Counted from the stretch's first letter, positions 26,990-36,826 are shown. The stretch is DNA of 64,000 nucleotides from Reyranella sp. (GCF_004297405.1 NZ_SCVC01000032.1:124001-188000), one strand, 5' to 3'. Notes: generated by a model not told the origin, from the sequence alone. Made by a program: numbers and translations.

Positions 26990-29900
26990 ATGCCCAAGCG
27001 CACAGACATCAAGAGCATCCTGGTCATCGGCGCCGGTCCGATCGTGATCGGACAAGCCTGCGAGTTCGACTATTCGGGCGTGCAGGCCTGCAAGGCGCTG
27101 AAGGACGAGGGCTACCGCGTCATCCTGGTGAACTCCAACCCGGCCACGATCATGACCGATCCGGGTCTGGCGGATGCGACCTATATCGAGCCGATCACGC
27201 CCGACATGGTGGCGAAGATCATCGAGAAGGAGAAGCCGGACGCCATCCTGCCGACCATGGGCGGCCAGACGGCGCTCAACACCGCAATGTCGCTGCATCG
27301 CGATGGCCGGCTGAAGAAGTACAAGGTCGAGCTGATCGGCGCGAATGCCGAGGCCATCGACAAGGCCGAGGACCGGCTACTGTTCCGCGAGGCCATGACC
27401 AAGATCGGGCTGACATGCCCGAAGAGCGAGGTCGTGCACAATCGCGAGGAAGCGGTCAACGCGCTCGACCATGTCGGCCTGCCGGCGATCATTCGCCCGT
27501 CCTTCACGCTCGGCGGTACCGGCGGCGGCATCGCCTACAACCGCGACGAATATTTCGACATCGTGCAGGGCGGTATCGACGCCTCGCCGGTCGGCGAGGT
27601 GCTGGTCGAGGAGTCGGTGCTCGGCTGGAAAGAATACGAGATGGAGGTCGTGCGCGACCGCCGCGACAACTGCATCATCATCTGCTCAATCGAGAACGTC
27701 GATCCGATGGGCATCCACACCGGCGACTCGGTCACGGTGGCGCCGGCGCTCACGCTGACCGACAAAGAATACCAGATCATGCGCGACGCCTCGATCGCGT
27801 GCCTGCGCGAGATCGGCGTCGATACCGGCGGTTCGAACGTGCAGTTCGCGGTCGACCCGCAGACTGGCCGCATGGTCGTCATCGAGATGAACCCGCGCGT
27901 GTCGCGGTCCTCGGCGCTGGCTTCGAAGGCGACCGGATTTCCGATCGCCAAGGTCGCGGCGCGGCTGGCCGTCGGCTACACGCTCGACGAGCTTTTGAAC
28001 GACATCACCGGCACGACGCCCGCTTCGTTCGAGCCGACGATCGACTATGTCGTCACTAAGATCCCGCGCTTCGCCTTCGAGAAGTTCCCGGGCGCCGAGG
28101 CGCTGCTCACCACCTCGATGAAGAGCGTGGGCGAGGCGATGTCGATCGGGCGGACCTTCCAGGAGTCGCTGCAAAAGGCGCTGCGCTCGATGGAAACCGG
28201 CCTGACCGGCCTCAACGAGATCCAGATCAAGGGTGCGCCCGACAAGTCCGCCATCGTGGGCGCGCTGGCGACGCCGACGCCCGACCGCGTGCTGGTGATC
28301 GCCCAGGCGTTCCGCCATGGCCTCACGGTCGAGGAGATCGCCCAGGCCTCCAAGTTCGAGCCGTGGTTCCTGCGCCAGATCGAACAGCTCGTGAAGGTCG
28401 AAGCCGCCGTCCGCAAGAACGGTCTGCCGACCGACGCCAAGGCGTTCTTCGACCTCAAGAAGAAGGGCTTCTCCGACGAGCGGCTGGCCGAGCTGACGGG
28501 GCAGAGCGCCGCCGAGGTGGCGAAGAAGCGCCGCGCGCTCGACGTCCGTCCGGTGTTCAAGCGCATCGACACCTGCGCCGCCGAGTTCGAATCGCGCACG
28601 CCCTATCTGTACTCCTGCTACGAGGGTGACGGGCTGAGGCCTGCGGAGTGCGAGGCACAGCCGACCGACCGTAAGAAGGTCATCATCCTGGGCGGCGGGC
28701 CGAACCGTATCGGCCAGGGTATCGAGTTCGACTATTGCTGCGTGCACGCCGTCTATGCGCTGCGCGATGCCGGGTACGAGACCATCATGGTCAACTGCAA
28801 CCCGGAAACCGTCTCGACCGACTACGACACGGCCGACCGCCTCTATTTCGAGCCGCTGACGGCCGAGGACGTGATCGAGCTGGTCGAAGTCGAGCGCAGG
28901 AACGGCGAGCTGCTGGGCCTGATCGTTCAGTTCGGTGGCCAGACGCCGCTCAAGCTGGCGAAGCCGTTGGAGGCCGCCGGCATCCCGATCCTCGGCACGT
29001 CGCCCGACGCGATCGACCTTGCCGAGGATCGCGATCGTTTCCAGAAGCTGATCCACGAACTGAAGTTGCGCCAGCCCGACAACGGCACCGCGACCTCGCA
29101 GGAGCAGGCGATCGCTGTCGCCGAACGGATCGGCTATCCGGTGGTCATCCGGCCATCCTATGTGCTGGGCGGCCGTGCCATGCAGATCGTCTACGATCTC
29201 GCCGCGTTGCAGCGCTACATGCGCGAAGCCGTGCAGGTGTCGGGCTCCAATCCGGTGCTGATCGACTCCTATCTGCGTGACGCCATCGAGGTCGATGTCG
29301 ATGCGCTGGCCGACAAGGACCAGAACGTCTTCGTCGCCGGCATCATGGAGCATATCGAGGAGGCCGGGATTCACTCCGGCGATTCGGCCTGCTCGCTGCC
29401 GCCTTACTCGCTGCCGTCCAAGATCATGGCCGAAATCGAGCGCCAGACCGAGGCGATGGCCAAGGCGCTTCGCGTCGTCGGCCTGATGAACGTGCAGTAC
29501 GCTGTCAAAGACGGCGACGTCTACGTGCTCGAGGTCAATCCGCGCGCCAGCCGCACCGTGCCCTTCGTCGCCAAGGCGACCGGCCAGCCTATCGCCAAGT
29601 ACGCCGCCCGCCTGATGGCCGGCGAGCCGCTGAAGTCGCTCGGCATCAAGAAGGCCAAGGGCAAGCACATCGCGGTGAAGGAAGCGGTGTTCCCCTTCGC
29701 GCGTTTCCCCGGCGTCGACGTCGTGCTCGGGCCGGAGATGCGTTCGACCGGTGAGGTGATGGGCCTCGACATGGATTTCGGCCGCGCATTCGCCAAGTCG
29801 CAGCTCGGCGCCGGCAGCAAGGTGCCGGTCGAGGGTGTGGTGTTCGTCTCGGTCAAGGACCAGGACAAGCAGGCGATGGTCAAGCCGATGAAGCGGCTGG

Positions 29901-30235
29901 CCGAGCTTGGCTTTAAGGTGGTGGCGACCGGCGGGACGGCTGAGTTCCTGCGCAAGCACGGCGTCGAAGCCCAGCGCGTGAACAAAGTGCTGGAGGGCCG
30001 GCCGCACATCGTCGATCTGATGAAGGACGGCAAGGTGCAGCTCGTGTTCAACACGGTCGACGGCGCGAGTGCCTTGACCGACAGCTTCACCCTGCGGCGC
30101 ACCGCGCTGATGCACAAGATCGCCTACTACACGACCGTCGCCGGCGCCAAGGCATCGGTCGAAGGCATCGCCGCATTGAAGGAGGGGGCTCTCGACGTGG
30201 CACCCCTGCAATCCTACTTCAAGACCACTTTCTAG
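26990..30235 (+). CDS. carB: Carbamoyl-phosphate synthase large subunit
   Basis: A 1081-residue protein of the usual length with two homologous halves. The first half begins [20 protein letters not shown] and has an ATP-grasp with [13 protein letters not shown] and [20 protein letters not shown]. The second half begins [19 protein letters not shown] and repeats the ATP-grasp ([31 protein letters not shown]). The C-terminal ~140 residues are the MGS-like allosteric domain ([16 protein letters not shown]). It uses two ATP with bicarbonate and ammonia to make carbamoyl phosphate. Co-transcribed with carA. Confidence 0.98.
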   Translation: MPKRTDIKSILVIGAGPIVIGQACEFDYSGVQACKALKDEGYRVILVNSNPATIMTDPGLADATYIEPITPDMVAKIIEKEKPDAILPTMGGQTALNTAMSLHRDGRLKKYKVELIGANAEAIDKAEDRLLFREAMTKIGLTCPKSEVVHNREEAVNALDHVGLPAIIRPSFTLGGTGGGIAYNRDEYFDIVQGGIDASPVGEVLVEESVLGWKEYEMEVVRDRRDNCIIICSIENVDPMGIHTGDSVTVAPALTLTDKEYQIMRDASIACLREIGVDTGGSNVQFAVDPQTGRMVVIEMNPRVSRSSALASKATGFPIAKVAARLAVGYTLDELLNDITGTTPASFEPTIDYVVTKIPRFAFEKFPGAEALLTTSMKSVGEAMSIGRTFQESLQKALRSMETGLTGLNEIQIKGAPDKSAIVGALATPTPDRVLVIAQAFRHGLTVEEIAQASKFEPWFLRQIEQLVKVEAAVRKNGLPTDAKAFFDLKKKGFSDERLAELTGQSAAEVAKKRRALDVRPVFKRIDTCAAEFESRTPYLYSCYEGDGLRPAECEAQPTDRKKVIILGGGPNRIGQGIEFDYCCVHAVYALRDAGYETIMVNCNPETVSTDYDTADRLYFEPLTAEDVIELVEVERRNGELLGLIVQFGGQTPLKLAKPLEAAGIPILGTSPDAIDLAEDRDRFQKLIHELKLRQPDNGTATSQEQAIAVAERIGYPVVIRPSYVLGGRAMQIVYDLAALQRYMREAVQVSGSNPVLIDSYLRDAIEVDVDALADKDQNVFVAGIMEHIEEAGIHSGDSACSLPPYSLPSKIMAEIERQTEAMAKALRVVGLMNVQYAVKDGDVYVLEVNPRASRTVPFVAKATGQPIAKYAARLMAGEPLKSLGIKKAKGKHIAVKEAVFPFARFPGVDVVLGPEMRSTGEVMGLDMDFGRAFAKSQLGAGSKVPVEGVVFVSVKDQDKQAMVKPMKRLAELGFKVVATGGTAEFLRKHGVEAQRVNKVLEGRPHIVDLMKDGKVQLVFNTVDGASALTDSFTLRRTALMHKIAYYTTVAGAKASVEGIAALKEGALDVAPLQSYFKTTF

Positions 30236-30327
30236 ACCTCTCAACCTCCGGACAACTTGCAGAATGCAGCCCAGTTCGGGTTGCGTTCGGCGTTGACGCC
30301 GTACGATTGATCAAGGACGATTTGGCA

Positions 30328-30801
30328 ATGGAAAGGGTTCCGATGACGGCCGAGGGGCTGAAGAGCCTCGAGGACGAACTGAAAGTGCTGAAGAGCGTGG
30401 AGCGCCCGGCGATCATCAAGGCGATCGCGGCGGCGCGCGAACACGGCGATCTCTCTGAGAATGCCGAGTATACGTCTGCGCGCGAAAAGCAGGGTTTTAT
30501 CGAAGGTCGCATTGCCGAGCTCGAGGACATCATTTCGCGTACCGAAGTGATCGACTTCTCCAAGCTGACGGGGAAGGTCGTGAAGTTCGGCGCTACCGTC
30601 CGGCTGGCCGACGAAGATACCGACGAGAAGGTGAAGTACCAGATCGTTGGGCCCTACGAGGCCGACCTGACGAAGGGGCGCATCTCCGTCACCTCGCCCA
30701 TCGGCAAGGCGCTGATCGGCAAGACCGTGGGCGATACGGTCGAGGTTCAGACGCCGCGGGGTGCCAAGTCCTACGAAGTCGTCACAGTTCAGTTCAAGTA
30801 G
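30328..30801 (+). CDS. greA: Transcription elongation factor GreA
   Basis: A 157-residue GreA. The N-terminal coiled coil contains MTAEGLKSLEDELKVLKSV and the conserved tip EHGDLSENAEYTSARE, whose acidic residues support RNA cleavage in backtracked polymerase. The C-terminal FKBP-like domain follows (KVVKFGATVRLADED; ISVTSPIGKALIGK). ATG 30328 gives the standard N-terminus; an in-frame TTG at 30307 is less likely. It lies 92 bases after carB, a pairing common in alphaproteobacteria. Confidence 0.96.
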   Translation: MERVPMTAEGLKSLEDELKVLKSVERPAIIKAIAAAREHGDLSENAEYTSAREKQGFIEGRIAELEDIISRTEVIDFSKLTGKVVKFGATVRLADEDTDEKVKYQIVGPYEADLTKGRISVTSPIGKALIGKTVGDTVEVQTPRGAKSYEVVTVQFK

Positions 30802-30819
30802 AGCGGACGGAGCCGCCGG

Positions 30820-31389
30820 TCAGGCCGCGGCGGCCATCGCCGCCCTGGCGCGGCGGATGCCGGTCGACTTCATCACGGCATACTGGATCAGGAACAGGGC
30901 GATCTTGCTACCGATCGCCCATGCTGATTTGACGGCGGCCCAGCTCGCGGGTTCGAGGGCGAGCGCCAGAACGATGTTCAGCACGGCCGAGAAGAACATC
31001 AGCCCGGCCCAGATATAGCCGAACCGGATGCCGAGATCGGGCACGGTCGCCTGTGCGATCGGCGGCAGGTAGCGGTTCATCCAGCCGCGCTTCAGCATCA
31101 CTACGCCGACCACGACATAGATGATGGTGGGCTTCAGCATGATGAACAGCGGATCGCTGGTGAAGAAGGTCGCCGTGCCCGAGGCTAGGATGATCACCAC
31201 GCTCAGCCATTGCAGGGCTTCGACGGGCTCCCGATGGAAGAGGTGCCAGGCGATCTGGGCGAGCCCCAGTGCCATGCCCAGCCCGACCGCGAGGAAGAGG
31301 TTGTCGGTCGCGAGGTAGACGCCGAGGAACAACAGCGTCGACGCCATGTCGAGCAACAGGACGCGCGATGCTTGGAAGAGGTTCTTCAT
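30820..31389 (-). CDS. YciB/septation protein A-like inner membrane protein
   Basis: A 189-residue membrane protein with five or six helices: LLLDMASTLLFLGVYLATD, FLAVGLGMALGLAQIAWHLF, WLSVVIILASGTATFF, FIMLKPTIIYVVVGVVML and YIWAGLMFFSAVLNIVLALA. The F-x-x-S/D-P-x-F-I-x-x-K-P-T motif is typical of YciB/IspZ-like proteins, which affect envelope integrity and septum placement. It converges on greA with an 18-base gap. It is not the canonical copy by certainty: some positions differ, so it is called YciB-like. Confidence 0.82.
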   Translation of the reverse strand: MKNLFQASRVLLLDMASTLLFLGVYLATDNLFLAVGLGMALGLAQIAWHLFHREPVEALQWLSVVIILASGTATFFTSDPLFIMLKPTIIYVVVGVVMLKRGWMNRYLPPIAQATVPDLGIRFGYIWAGLMFFSAVLNIVLALALEPASWAAVKSAWAIGSKIALFLIQYAVMKSTGIRRARAAMAAAA

Positions 31390-31480
31390 ACCTGCGGTCT
31401 CCGTGTTATCTTAGTGACAACACTGTGTATTTAACGCAGGCTATGCGTACGCGCCGCTCGCCGCAAGGGCCTTGCGGCGG

Positions 31481-31867
31481 TTAGGCGACCACCTTGATGT
31501 AGGTGTCCTTCATGACGATCAGGCCGCGGCGGAAGGTATAGAGGTCGCAGCCCAGCCACTCCTGGCGCTCGCCACTCTTCAGCGTCGCCGTGCGGTGCCA
31601 TTCGGTGACGGCGCGGTTACCGCAGATGAACTCGCTGGTGTGGAGCCACCTCACGTCGCCCGCGTTGGCGAACAGCGGTTCGAAGTAGCTGCGGATTGCC
31701 GCCTTGCCCTTGAAGCTCTGGCCCCAATAGTCGGGGCCCTTGGCGTTGCGGAACTCGCCATCGTCGGCGAAGGAATTGACGATGCCGTCGACGTCGCGGC
31801 GGGCGAAGGCGTCGGCGATTTCGTGCAGGCGGTCCAGAGTGACATCGGCTGCCGTGCTACCATCCAT
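31481..31867 (-). CDS. SnoaL-like / NTF2-fold protein
   Basis: A 128-residue cone-shaped NTF2-fold protein: the helical start LHEIADAFARRDVDGIVNSF, the ADDGEFRNAKGPDYWGQSFKG strand-loop and the tail DLYTFRRGLIVMKDTYIKV match the SnoaL-like ketosteroid-isomerase-related family. Such proteins act as isomerases, hydrolases or ligand binders; substrate unknown. A good GGAGGA ribosome-binding site precedes ATG 31867. It lies 39 bases downstream of the lrp-type gene on the same strand and may be co-transcribed. Confidence 0.82.
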   Translation of the reverse strand: MDGSTAADVTLDRLHEIADAFARRDVDGIVNSFADDGEFRNAKGPDYWGQSFKGKAAIRSYFEPLFANAGDVRWLHTSEFICGNRAVTEWHRTATLKSGERQEWLGCDLYTFRRGLIVMKDTYIKVVA

Positions 31868-31906
31868 GGCCCATCCTCCTGTTGCCTGTCCTGTTTGCCC
31901 GTCGGC

Positions 31907-32383
31907 TCACTCGGTCGAGATCGGCACTCCCGGCACCTGCTTGGCCGTGCGGAAAACCATCATGGTTTTGACGTGGCTGACATTGGGCGCCGAGGTCAGT
32001 CGCGTGGTCAGGAATTTCTGATACTCGTCCCATGTCTCGGCCACGATCTTCAGCAGGAAGTCGGCCTCGCCGGCCAGCATGTGGCACTCGCGCACCTCGT
32101 CCCAGTGGGCGATCAGTTCTTCGAAGGCCTTGAGGTCGGTCTCGGCCTGGCTGCTCAACCCCACCAAGGCGAACACCGACACGCTATAGCCCAGCGCCTC
32201 GGGGCTGAGATCGGCATGGTAGCCCTTGATGATGCCGGCCCGTTCCAGGGCGCGGACGCGACGCAGACAGGGAGGTGCGGAAATTCCCGCGCGCTCCGCC
32301 AACTCCACGTTGGTCATGCGGCCGTTGGACTGCAGGTCACTTAAAATGCGCCGGTCGATTCGATCGAGCTTTGCGCGAGCCAT
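31907..32383 (-). CDS. Lrp/AsnC-family transcriptional regulator
   Basis: A 158-residue feast/famine regulator. The N-terminal helix-turn-helix is MARAKLDRIDRRILSDLQSN followed by MTNVELAERAGISAPPCLRR. The C-terminal ACT-like RAM domain contains VRECHMLAGEADFLLKIVAE and the terminal VFRTAKQVPGVPI. It probably binds an amino acid and regulates neighbouring genes. ATG 32383 is preceded by GGAGG. It is divergent from trxB, the order also found in Rhizobiales, where lrp, trxB and lsrB are neighbours. Confidence 0.93.
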   Translation of the reverse strand: MARAKLDRIDRRILSDLQSNGRMTNVELAERAGISAPPCLRRVRALERAGIIKGYHADLSPEALGYSVSVFALVGLSSQAETDLKAFEELIAHWDEVRECHMLAGEADFLLKIVAETWDEYQKFLTTRLTSAPNVSHVKTMMVFRTAKQVPGVPISTE

Positions 32384-32559
32384 CGTTTTCCTCCGTTGGC
32401 CGCGGTCTATGCCAGAACCATGCCATGCGCGCAATAAAGTTGCGAGATTTCGCTCGGCTTCTGTGAACAATTGCGCCCAAAAGTGACATCAACCCGTGCA
32501 TCCCTGGCGAGGTTTGCATATATGTCGAAGATATGCGGTTGGCGGGATGCGGGGCGCAC

Positions 32560-33531
32560 ATGGCAGCAACTCATCATAGTAAGGTAATGATCCTGGGTTC
32601 CGGGCCGGCGGGCTATACGGCGGCGATTTATGCCGCGCGCGCCAGCCTGAAGCCGATGCTCGTCCAGGGCATTCAGCCCGGCGGTCAGCTCACCATCACG
32701 ACCGATGTTGAGAACTATCCGGGCTTTGCCGACGTCATCCAGGGTCCCTGGTTGATGGAACAGATGCAGAAGCAGGCTGAGCATGTCGGCACGCAGCTTT
32801 TCTTTGACACCATCGTCGAGGTCGACCTGTCGCGCCGGCCGTTCGTGTGCACCGGCGATTCGGGTGATCGCTACGAGGCGGAGGCGCTGGTCATTGCCAC
32901 CGGTGCGACTGCCAAGTGGCTCGGCCTGCCCAGCGAACAGACCTTCCGCGGCGGCGGCGTCTCGGCGTGCGCGACCTGCGACGGCTTCTTCTTCCGCGGC
33001 AAGGAAGTGGTGGTGGTCGGCGGCGGCAATACGGCGGTCGAGGAAGCGCTTTACCTGACGCACCATGCGTCGAAGGTGACCTTGATCCATCGCCGCGACA
33101 GCTTCCGTGCCGAGAAGATCCTGCAGGACCGCCTGTTCAAGAATCCCAAGGTGACGGTGCTGTGGGATCACACGGTCGAGGAAATCACCGGCGAGGCGTC
33201 GCCAGCGCCGCTGGTCAAGGGCGTGCGTGTGCGCAACGTGAAGACAGGCGCGGAGCGCGAACTTGCCACCGACGGCGTGTTCATCGCCATTGGGCACTCG
33301 CCCAACACGGAGCTGTTCAAGGGCAAGCTCGCGATGGACAGCGAAGGTTATCTGATCACCAGGCCCGATTCGACGGCGACTGATGTGGAAGGCGTCTACG
33401 CGGCCGGTGACGTGCAGGACAAGATTTTCCGTCAGGCCGTGACAGCCGCCGGTACGGGCTGCATGGCAGCGCTCGAAGCCGAGAAATGGCTGGCAACACA
33501 GGAGGCACGGCTCGCGCAGGCCGCCGAATAG
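32560..33531 (+). CDS. trxB: Thioredoxin reductase
   Basis: A 323-residue FAD/NADPH enzyme. FAD site VMILGSGPAGYTAAIYAARA at residues 9-28, the redox-active ACATCDGFFF motif with Cys137 and Cys140, the NADPH site VVVGGGNTAVEEALYL, and the C-terminal FAD motif GVYAAGDVQD. It reduces thioredoxin in the cytoplasm. ATG 32560 has GCGGGGCG upstream; the in-frame ATG at 32533 is possible but adds residues not found in the family. The LysR gene follows by 30 bases in the same direction. Confidence 0.96.
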   Translation: MAATHHSKVMILGSGPAGYTAAIYAARASLKPMLVQGIQPGGQLTITTDVENYPGFADVIQGPWLMEQMQKQAEHVGTQLFFDTIVEVDLSRRPFVCTGDSGDRYEAEALVIATGATAKWLGLPSEQTFRGGGVSACATCDGFFFRGKEVVVVGGGNTAVEEALYLTHHASKVTLIHRRDSFRAEKILQDRLFKNPKVTVLWDHTVEEITGEASPAPLVKGVRVRNVKTGAERELATDGVFIAIGHSPNTELFKGKLAMDSEGYLITRPDSTATDVEGVYAAGDVQDKIFRQAVTAAGTGCMAALEAEKWLATQEARLAQAAE

Positions 33532-33561
33532 GCCGCGCGGAGAGGCAGGGGAGGCATGGAA

Positions 33562-34452
33562 ATGGACTGGGACAAGCTGCGGATCTTCCAGGCCGTGGCA
33601 GATGCCGGCAGCTTCACGCATGCCGGCGAGGCATTGAAGCTCAGCCAGTCGGCGATCTCGCGCCAGATCGGCGCGCTCGAGGAGCAGCTCGGCGTCATGC
33701 TGTTCCATCGCCATGCCCGTGGTCTGATCCTCACGGAGCAGGGCGAGCTGCTCTACCGCACGGCGCGTGACATGGCTGCCAAGGTCAACACGGCCGAGGC
33801 GTTGCTGCGCGCCAATCAGGACAAGCCGGCCGGCCGGCTCAAGATCACCACGACGATCGGCTTCGGCTCGACCTGGCTCACCGCCCAGATGCACGAGTTC
33901 ATCGCGCTCTATCCCGAGATCGACGTCAGCCTCGTGCTCTCGGACAACGAGCTCGACCTCGGTATGCGCGAGGCCGATGTGGCGATCCGCATGGTCATGC
34001 CGCGCCAGCCGGGTCTCGTGCAGCGCCATCTGCTCACCGTGCGAAGCCACGTCTATGCCTCGCACGGGTATGTGCAGAAGTACGGCAAGCCCGCGACCAT
34101 CGAGGAGCTCGATCAGCACCGCCTGATCATTTTCGGCGAGGATGCGCGTTCGCCGGTGCAGGACGTGAACTGGCTGCTGCGCGAGGGCAATCTCGACCAG
34201 ACGGGCCGCACCGTCGTGCTGCGGGTGAACAACGTTTACGGCATCTTCCGCGCCGTCGAATCCGGGCTGGGGATCGCCTCGCTGCCGGACTATCTCGCCC
34301 GCGAGTCGACCAAGCTCGAAATGCTGCTGCCGGACCTCAATGTCCGTACGACCGATGTGTATTTCACCTACCCGGAGGAGCTGCGGCATTCCAAGCGCAT
34401 CGCCGTGTTCCGCGATTTCCTTCTGCGAAAGGTCGCAGAGACACGATTTTGA
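33562..34452 (+). CDS. lsrB: LysR-family regulator, LsrB/VtlR type
   Basis: A 296-residue LysR regulator. The N-terminal HTH is MDWDKLRIFQAVADAGSFTH, then LKLSQSAISRQIGALEEQLG and FHRHARGLILTEQGE, which matches the LsrB (Sinorhizobium) / VtlR (Brucella, Agrobacterium) group. The effector domain follows (GRLKITTTIGFGSTWLTAQM). In those species this regulator controls redox, envelope or virulence functions and the AbcR small RNAs. Position after trxB supports orthology. ATG 33562 has GGGGAGG seven bases away; the ATG at 33556 would sit on the ribosome-binding site. Symbol given by synteny and motif similarity, not by search. Confidence 0.85.
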   Translation: MDWDKLRIFQAVADAGSFTHAGEALKLSQSAISRQIGALEEQLGVMLFHRHARGLILTEQGELLYRTARDMAAKVNTAEALLRANQDKPAGRLKITTTIGFGSTWLTAQMHEFIALYPEIDVSLVLSDNELDLGMREADVAIRMVMPRQPGLVQRHLLTVRSHVYASHGYVQKYGKPATIEELDQHRLIIFGEDARSPVQDVNWLLREGNLDQTGRTVVLRVNNVYGIFRAVESGLGIASLPDYLARESTKLEMLLPDLNVRTTDVYFTYPEELRHSKRIAVFRDFLLRKVAETRF

Positions 34453-34459
34453 GAGGCGA

Positions 34460-34508
34460 GATCTGCAGGAATGCAGATCAAGTGAAAGGCATGCGTCTCT
34501 CGCATGCC
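34460..34508 (+). other. Two perfect hairpins directly after the LysR gene
   Basis: GATCTGCA (34460-34467) pairs with TGCAGATC (34472-34479), loop GGAA. GGCATGCG (34488-34495) pairs with CGCATGCC (34501-34508), loop TCTCT. Neither is followed by a T run. They begin eight bases after the lsrB stop and could be a processed 3' end, a structured leader of the candidate sRNA or part of it. Confidence 0.6.
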
Positions 34509-34577
34509 AGTGTCCAATACTTCACCTCTACCAATCTCACTACCGAAGCCTACTTTAGAGGCAGGTCTTCGACACGA

Positions 34578-34687
34578 AAGGTTTCGGCTGATCGCGTTCG
34601 AAACTCGGGATCCTCATGATCCCACGTCTCCCAGACGTGAAGCCTCCCTGTTTGACTCGCCGGGCCTTCGTGCCCGGCGTCTTTTTT
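34578..34687 (+). ncRNA. Candidate AbcR-type (alpha-r15-like) trans-acting small RNA
   Basis: The 371-base space between lsrB and the next gene has no convincing reading frame but is structured. A 6-bp hairpin CACGTC (34623-34628) / GACGTG (34634-34639) shows the loop TCCCA, followed by single-stranded GCCTCCCTG: two unpaired pyrimidine-rich, anti-Shine-Dalgarno-like motifs, as in AbcR RNAs. A strong terminator ends it at 34687. In Sinorhizobium and Agrobacterium the abcR genes lie next to the lsrB/vtlR homologue (known from the literature as I recall it). The 5' end is a guess; no clean promoter was found. Confidence 0.5.
34658..34687 (+). terminator. Strong rho-independent terminator
   Basis: CGCCGGGC (34658-34665) pairs with GCCCGGCG (34672-34679), loop CTTCGT, then TCTTTTTT. 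It lies 206 bases beyond lsrB, too far for a simple mRNA end, which is why a separate small transcript is suspected. Confidence 0.93.
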
Positions 34688-34823
34688 GGGTCACGGCACC
34701 TGCGATTCAGCCAAGTTTATCGTGGGGCGAAGTGCCGCTGATTGGGGGTGTTTAAGGCAAAAGCCACCAATTGATGTGGCTGCGACCGCTAACCATATGT
34801 AGCTTCAGGCACGAAACGAACCA

Positions 34824-35702
34824 ATGTTCTCTGAGATTCGCCAAGGCATCCTTCCTTTGGCCCTGCGCAATATCCAGCGCCGGGGCGATTTGGAGCGTGC
34901 CGGCCTTCTCATCGAATCGCTCGCCAAACATTGGCGCGACAGCAAGCCGTTCGAACTGCTGATCATTTCCCCGAAGCGCGACGCCAGCCTCCTGCGCCAG
35001 AACCTGCCGCGGTTCCCCAACATCGAAGTGTCGGTCCGGCCCGAAAGCGACTTCTTCCCGGTTTTCAGTCCGTTCTACCTGTTGACCGGCTGGTACCGTC
35101 AGCAAGTCCTGAAGCTGCACGTGCCGACCTTGCTGGGCTTCGGCGGCTACCTGACGCTCGATTCCGACGTCTGCTGCGTCGGCGACTTCGATTCCCAGAC
35201 CTTTCTGGAGCACAATCGCGCACTGTCGCGCTGGGAACCCAAGCGCCATCACGGCTGGTGGCAGCAGGCGTCCAAGGTCATCGGTGTTCCCTACGATCCC
35301 AAGTCGCATGGACTGTCGGTGACGCCGAACATCCTGCACGGAGATCTGGCGGCGCAGACGCTGGAGCGCCTTCGTGGCCGCTATCTCGACCCGCTGTCGG
35401 CGCTGGTCTGGTGGAAGCTGCGGTCGCCCTTCAACACCGCCTGGACAGAGTACTCGCTCTACACCAGTGCGGCCGAGATCAACGGCACGCTGTTCGACTA
35501 TCACGCCGAGTGGGACACCTGCTATTCGTCAGACGTTCACCTCTTCTCCGAACGGTCCTGCGTCTGGGGCGCCGACGATTTCGAGCGTCTCGTGCGGCTG
35601 CCCAACGGCAACGACCCTGGCGGTAAGTTCATTATCGTCCAGAGCCACGCCCGTATCCCGCTCGATCAGGTGCGGGATTACTGCCTGAGCTTCGCCGGCT
35701 AG
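34824..35702 (+). CDS. DUF6492-like putative glycosyltransferase
   Basis: A 292-residue soluble protein resembling DUF6492 proteins, a glycosyltransferase-like group. The key stretch is GWYRQQVLKLHVPTLLGFGG followed by YLTLDSDVCCVGDF, with a D-x-D motif (DSD) at about residue 113 as in GT-A fold transferases, and later TPNILHGDLAAQ and WTEYSLYTSAAEI. The role may be cell-surface sugar transfer. No strong ribosome-binding site precedes the ATG. Its stop shares the palindrome CTAG (35699-35702) with the stop of the convergent CoA-transferase gene. Confidence 0.7.
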   Translation: MFSEIRQGILPLALRNIQRRGDLERAGLLIESLAKHWRDSKPFELLIISPKRDASLLRQNLPRFPNIEVSVRPESDFFPVFSPFYLLTGWYRQQVLKLHVPTLLGFGGYLTLDSDVCCVGDFDSQTFLEHNRALSRWEPKRHHGWWQQASKVIGVPYDPKSHGLSVTPNILHGDLAAQTLERLRGRYLDPLSALVWWKLRSPFNTAWTEYSLYTSAAEINGTLFDYHAEWDTCYSSDVHLFSERSCVWGADDFERLVRLPNGNDPGGKFIIVQSHARIPLDQVRDYCLSFAG

Positions 35703-36826
35703 ATTTTCCCGTTGTGCTCGCCGATCTTGGGCGCCTTCTCGGTGCCGCCGGCGCGCTCGCCATCGATGCTGAGCGGCAGGCCGTGGAAGAGGGCATTCGA
35801 GCCGGCGTAGGGCTGGGCGAACATGCCGAGAGCGGCGACCTGCGCCAGCTCCATCACCTGCGGCACCGAATTCAACGGCCCATTGGGGACTCCCAGGGCG
35901 TCGAGCTTGGCCGACCAGTGGGCGCGGCTTTCCGTCTTCATGATGTCGGCGATCAGGCCGAGCAGCAGCTCACGTCGCTCCGAGCGCTGCACATTGGTCT
36001 TGAATCGCTCTTCGTCCGGCCATTCGGGATGGCCCAGCGCCTCGGCGAACTTGCGCCACAGCCGGTCGTTGCCGGGACAGATCATCAGCGGCCCGTCGCT
36101 GCACTCGAACGCCTGGTAGGGTGTCAGTGAGGGATGGCCGGTTCCCTGACGAGGCGGCATCCGGCCGGTCACCGACCAACCGGCGACATGGTTCGAGGCC
36201 CACATCAGGCCGCTCTCGAACAGCGAGGTGTTGACCAGGCTGCCCTGGCCGGTCGCGGTGCGCTTGGCCAGCGCCGCCAGCACACCGATCGCCGTCCACA
36301 TGCCGGTCGAGAGGTCGATGATCGACACGCCAATGCGCGCCTCGGGTCCGGTCGGATCGCCGTTCAAGGAGATGAGACCCGCGACCGCCTGGATGATCGG
36401 CTCGTAGCCGGGCCGCTCTTTCCATGGACCGGCGTGACCGAACGCGCCGAGATCGGCGTAGATCAGACGTGGAAAGCGCTTGGTGAGGGTGGCCCCGTCG
36501 AAGCCGAACTTGGCCGGCACGTCGGCCCGTAGATTGTGCACGAAGACATCGGCCGAGCCGATGCGTTCGATCAACGCCTCGCGCTGCTTGGGATCGGCGA
36601 GATCGCAGGTGATCGACTTCTTGCCGCGATTGAGCGCGATGAAACCCGTCGCGTCTCCCTCGATGAACGGAGGGCCCCATTTGCGCGCATCGTCGCCTTC
36701 GGGCCGTTCGACCTTGATCACCTCGGCGCCGAGGAAGGCCAGGATCTGGCCGCAGTAGGGACCGGCGAGGTTCTGGCCGAATTCGACGACCGTGATGCCA
36801 GCCAGCGGGCCTTGAGGTGTGCTCAT
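35699..36826 (-). CDS. CaiB/BaiF-family (class III) CoA-transferase
   Basis: A 375-residue class III CoA-transferase. Family motifs: GITVVEFGQNLAGPYCGQIL, FLGAEVIKVERPEGDDAR, FIALNRGKKSITCDL and the catalytic Asp in IIDLSTGMWTAIG (about residue 169). It moves CoA between carboxylic acids. Its start overlaps the stop of the acyl-CoA dehydrogenase gene by four bases (ATGA). It is the last gene of a five-gene minus-strand operon (Bug protein, enoyl-CoA hydratase, GIY-YIG-like, acyl-CoA dehydrogenase, CoA-transferase) that probably activates and beta-oxidises an imported acid. Confidence 0.93.
   Translation of the reverse strand: MSTPQGPLAGITVVEFGQNLAGPYCGQILAFLGAEVIKVERPEGDDARKWGPPFIEGDATGFIALNRGKKSITCDLADPKQREALIERIGSADVFVHNLRADVPAKFGFDGATLTKRFPRLIYADLGAFGHAGPWKERPGYEPIIQAVAGLISLNGDPTGPEARIGVSIIDLSTGMWTAIGVLAALAKRTATGQGSLVNTSLFESGLMWASNHVAGWSVTGRMPPRQGTGHPSLTPYQAFECSDGPLMICPGNDRLWRKFAEALGHPEWPDEERFKTNVQRSERRELLLGLIADIMKTESRAHWSAKLDALGVPNGPLNSVPQVMELAQVAALGMFAQPYAGSNALFHGLPLSIDGERAGGTEKAPKIGEHNGKI

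Noticed and set aside
27686..30244. An 852-codon open frame antisense to carB
   Set aside because: It mirrors the GC-rich codon pattern of carB, is rich in Arg, Asp and His, and shows no domain. carB itself is certain.
34488..34508. GGCATGCG hairpin as the lsrB terminator
   Set aside because: It is followed by AGTGTCC, not by T residues; kept only as a structural element.
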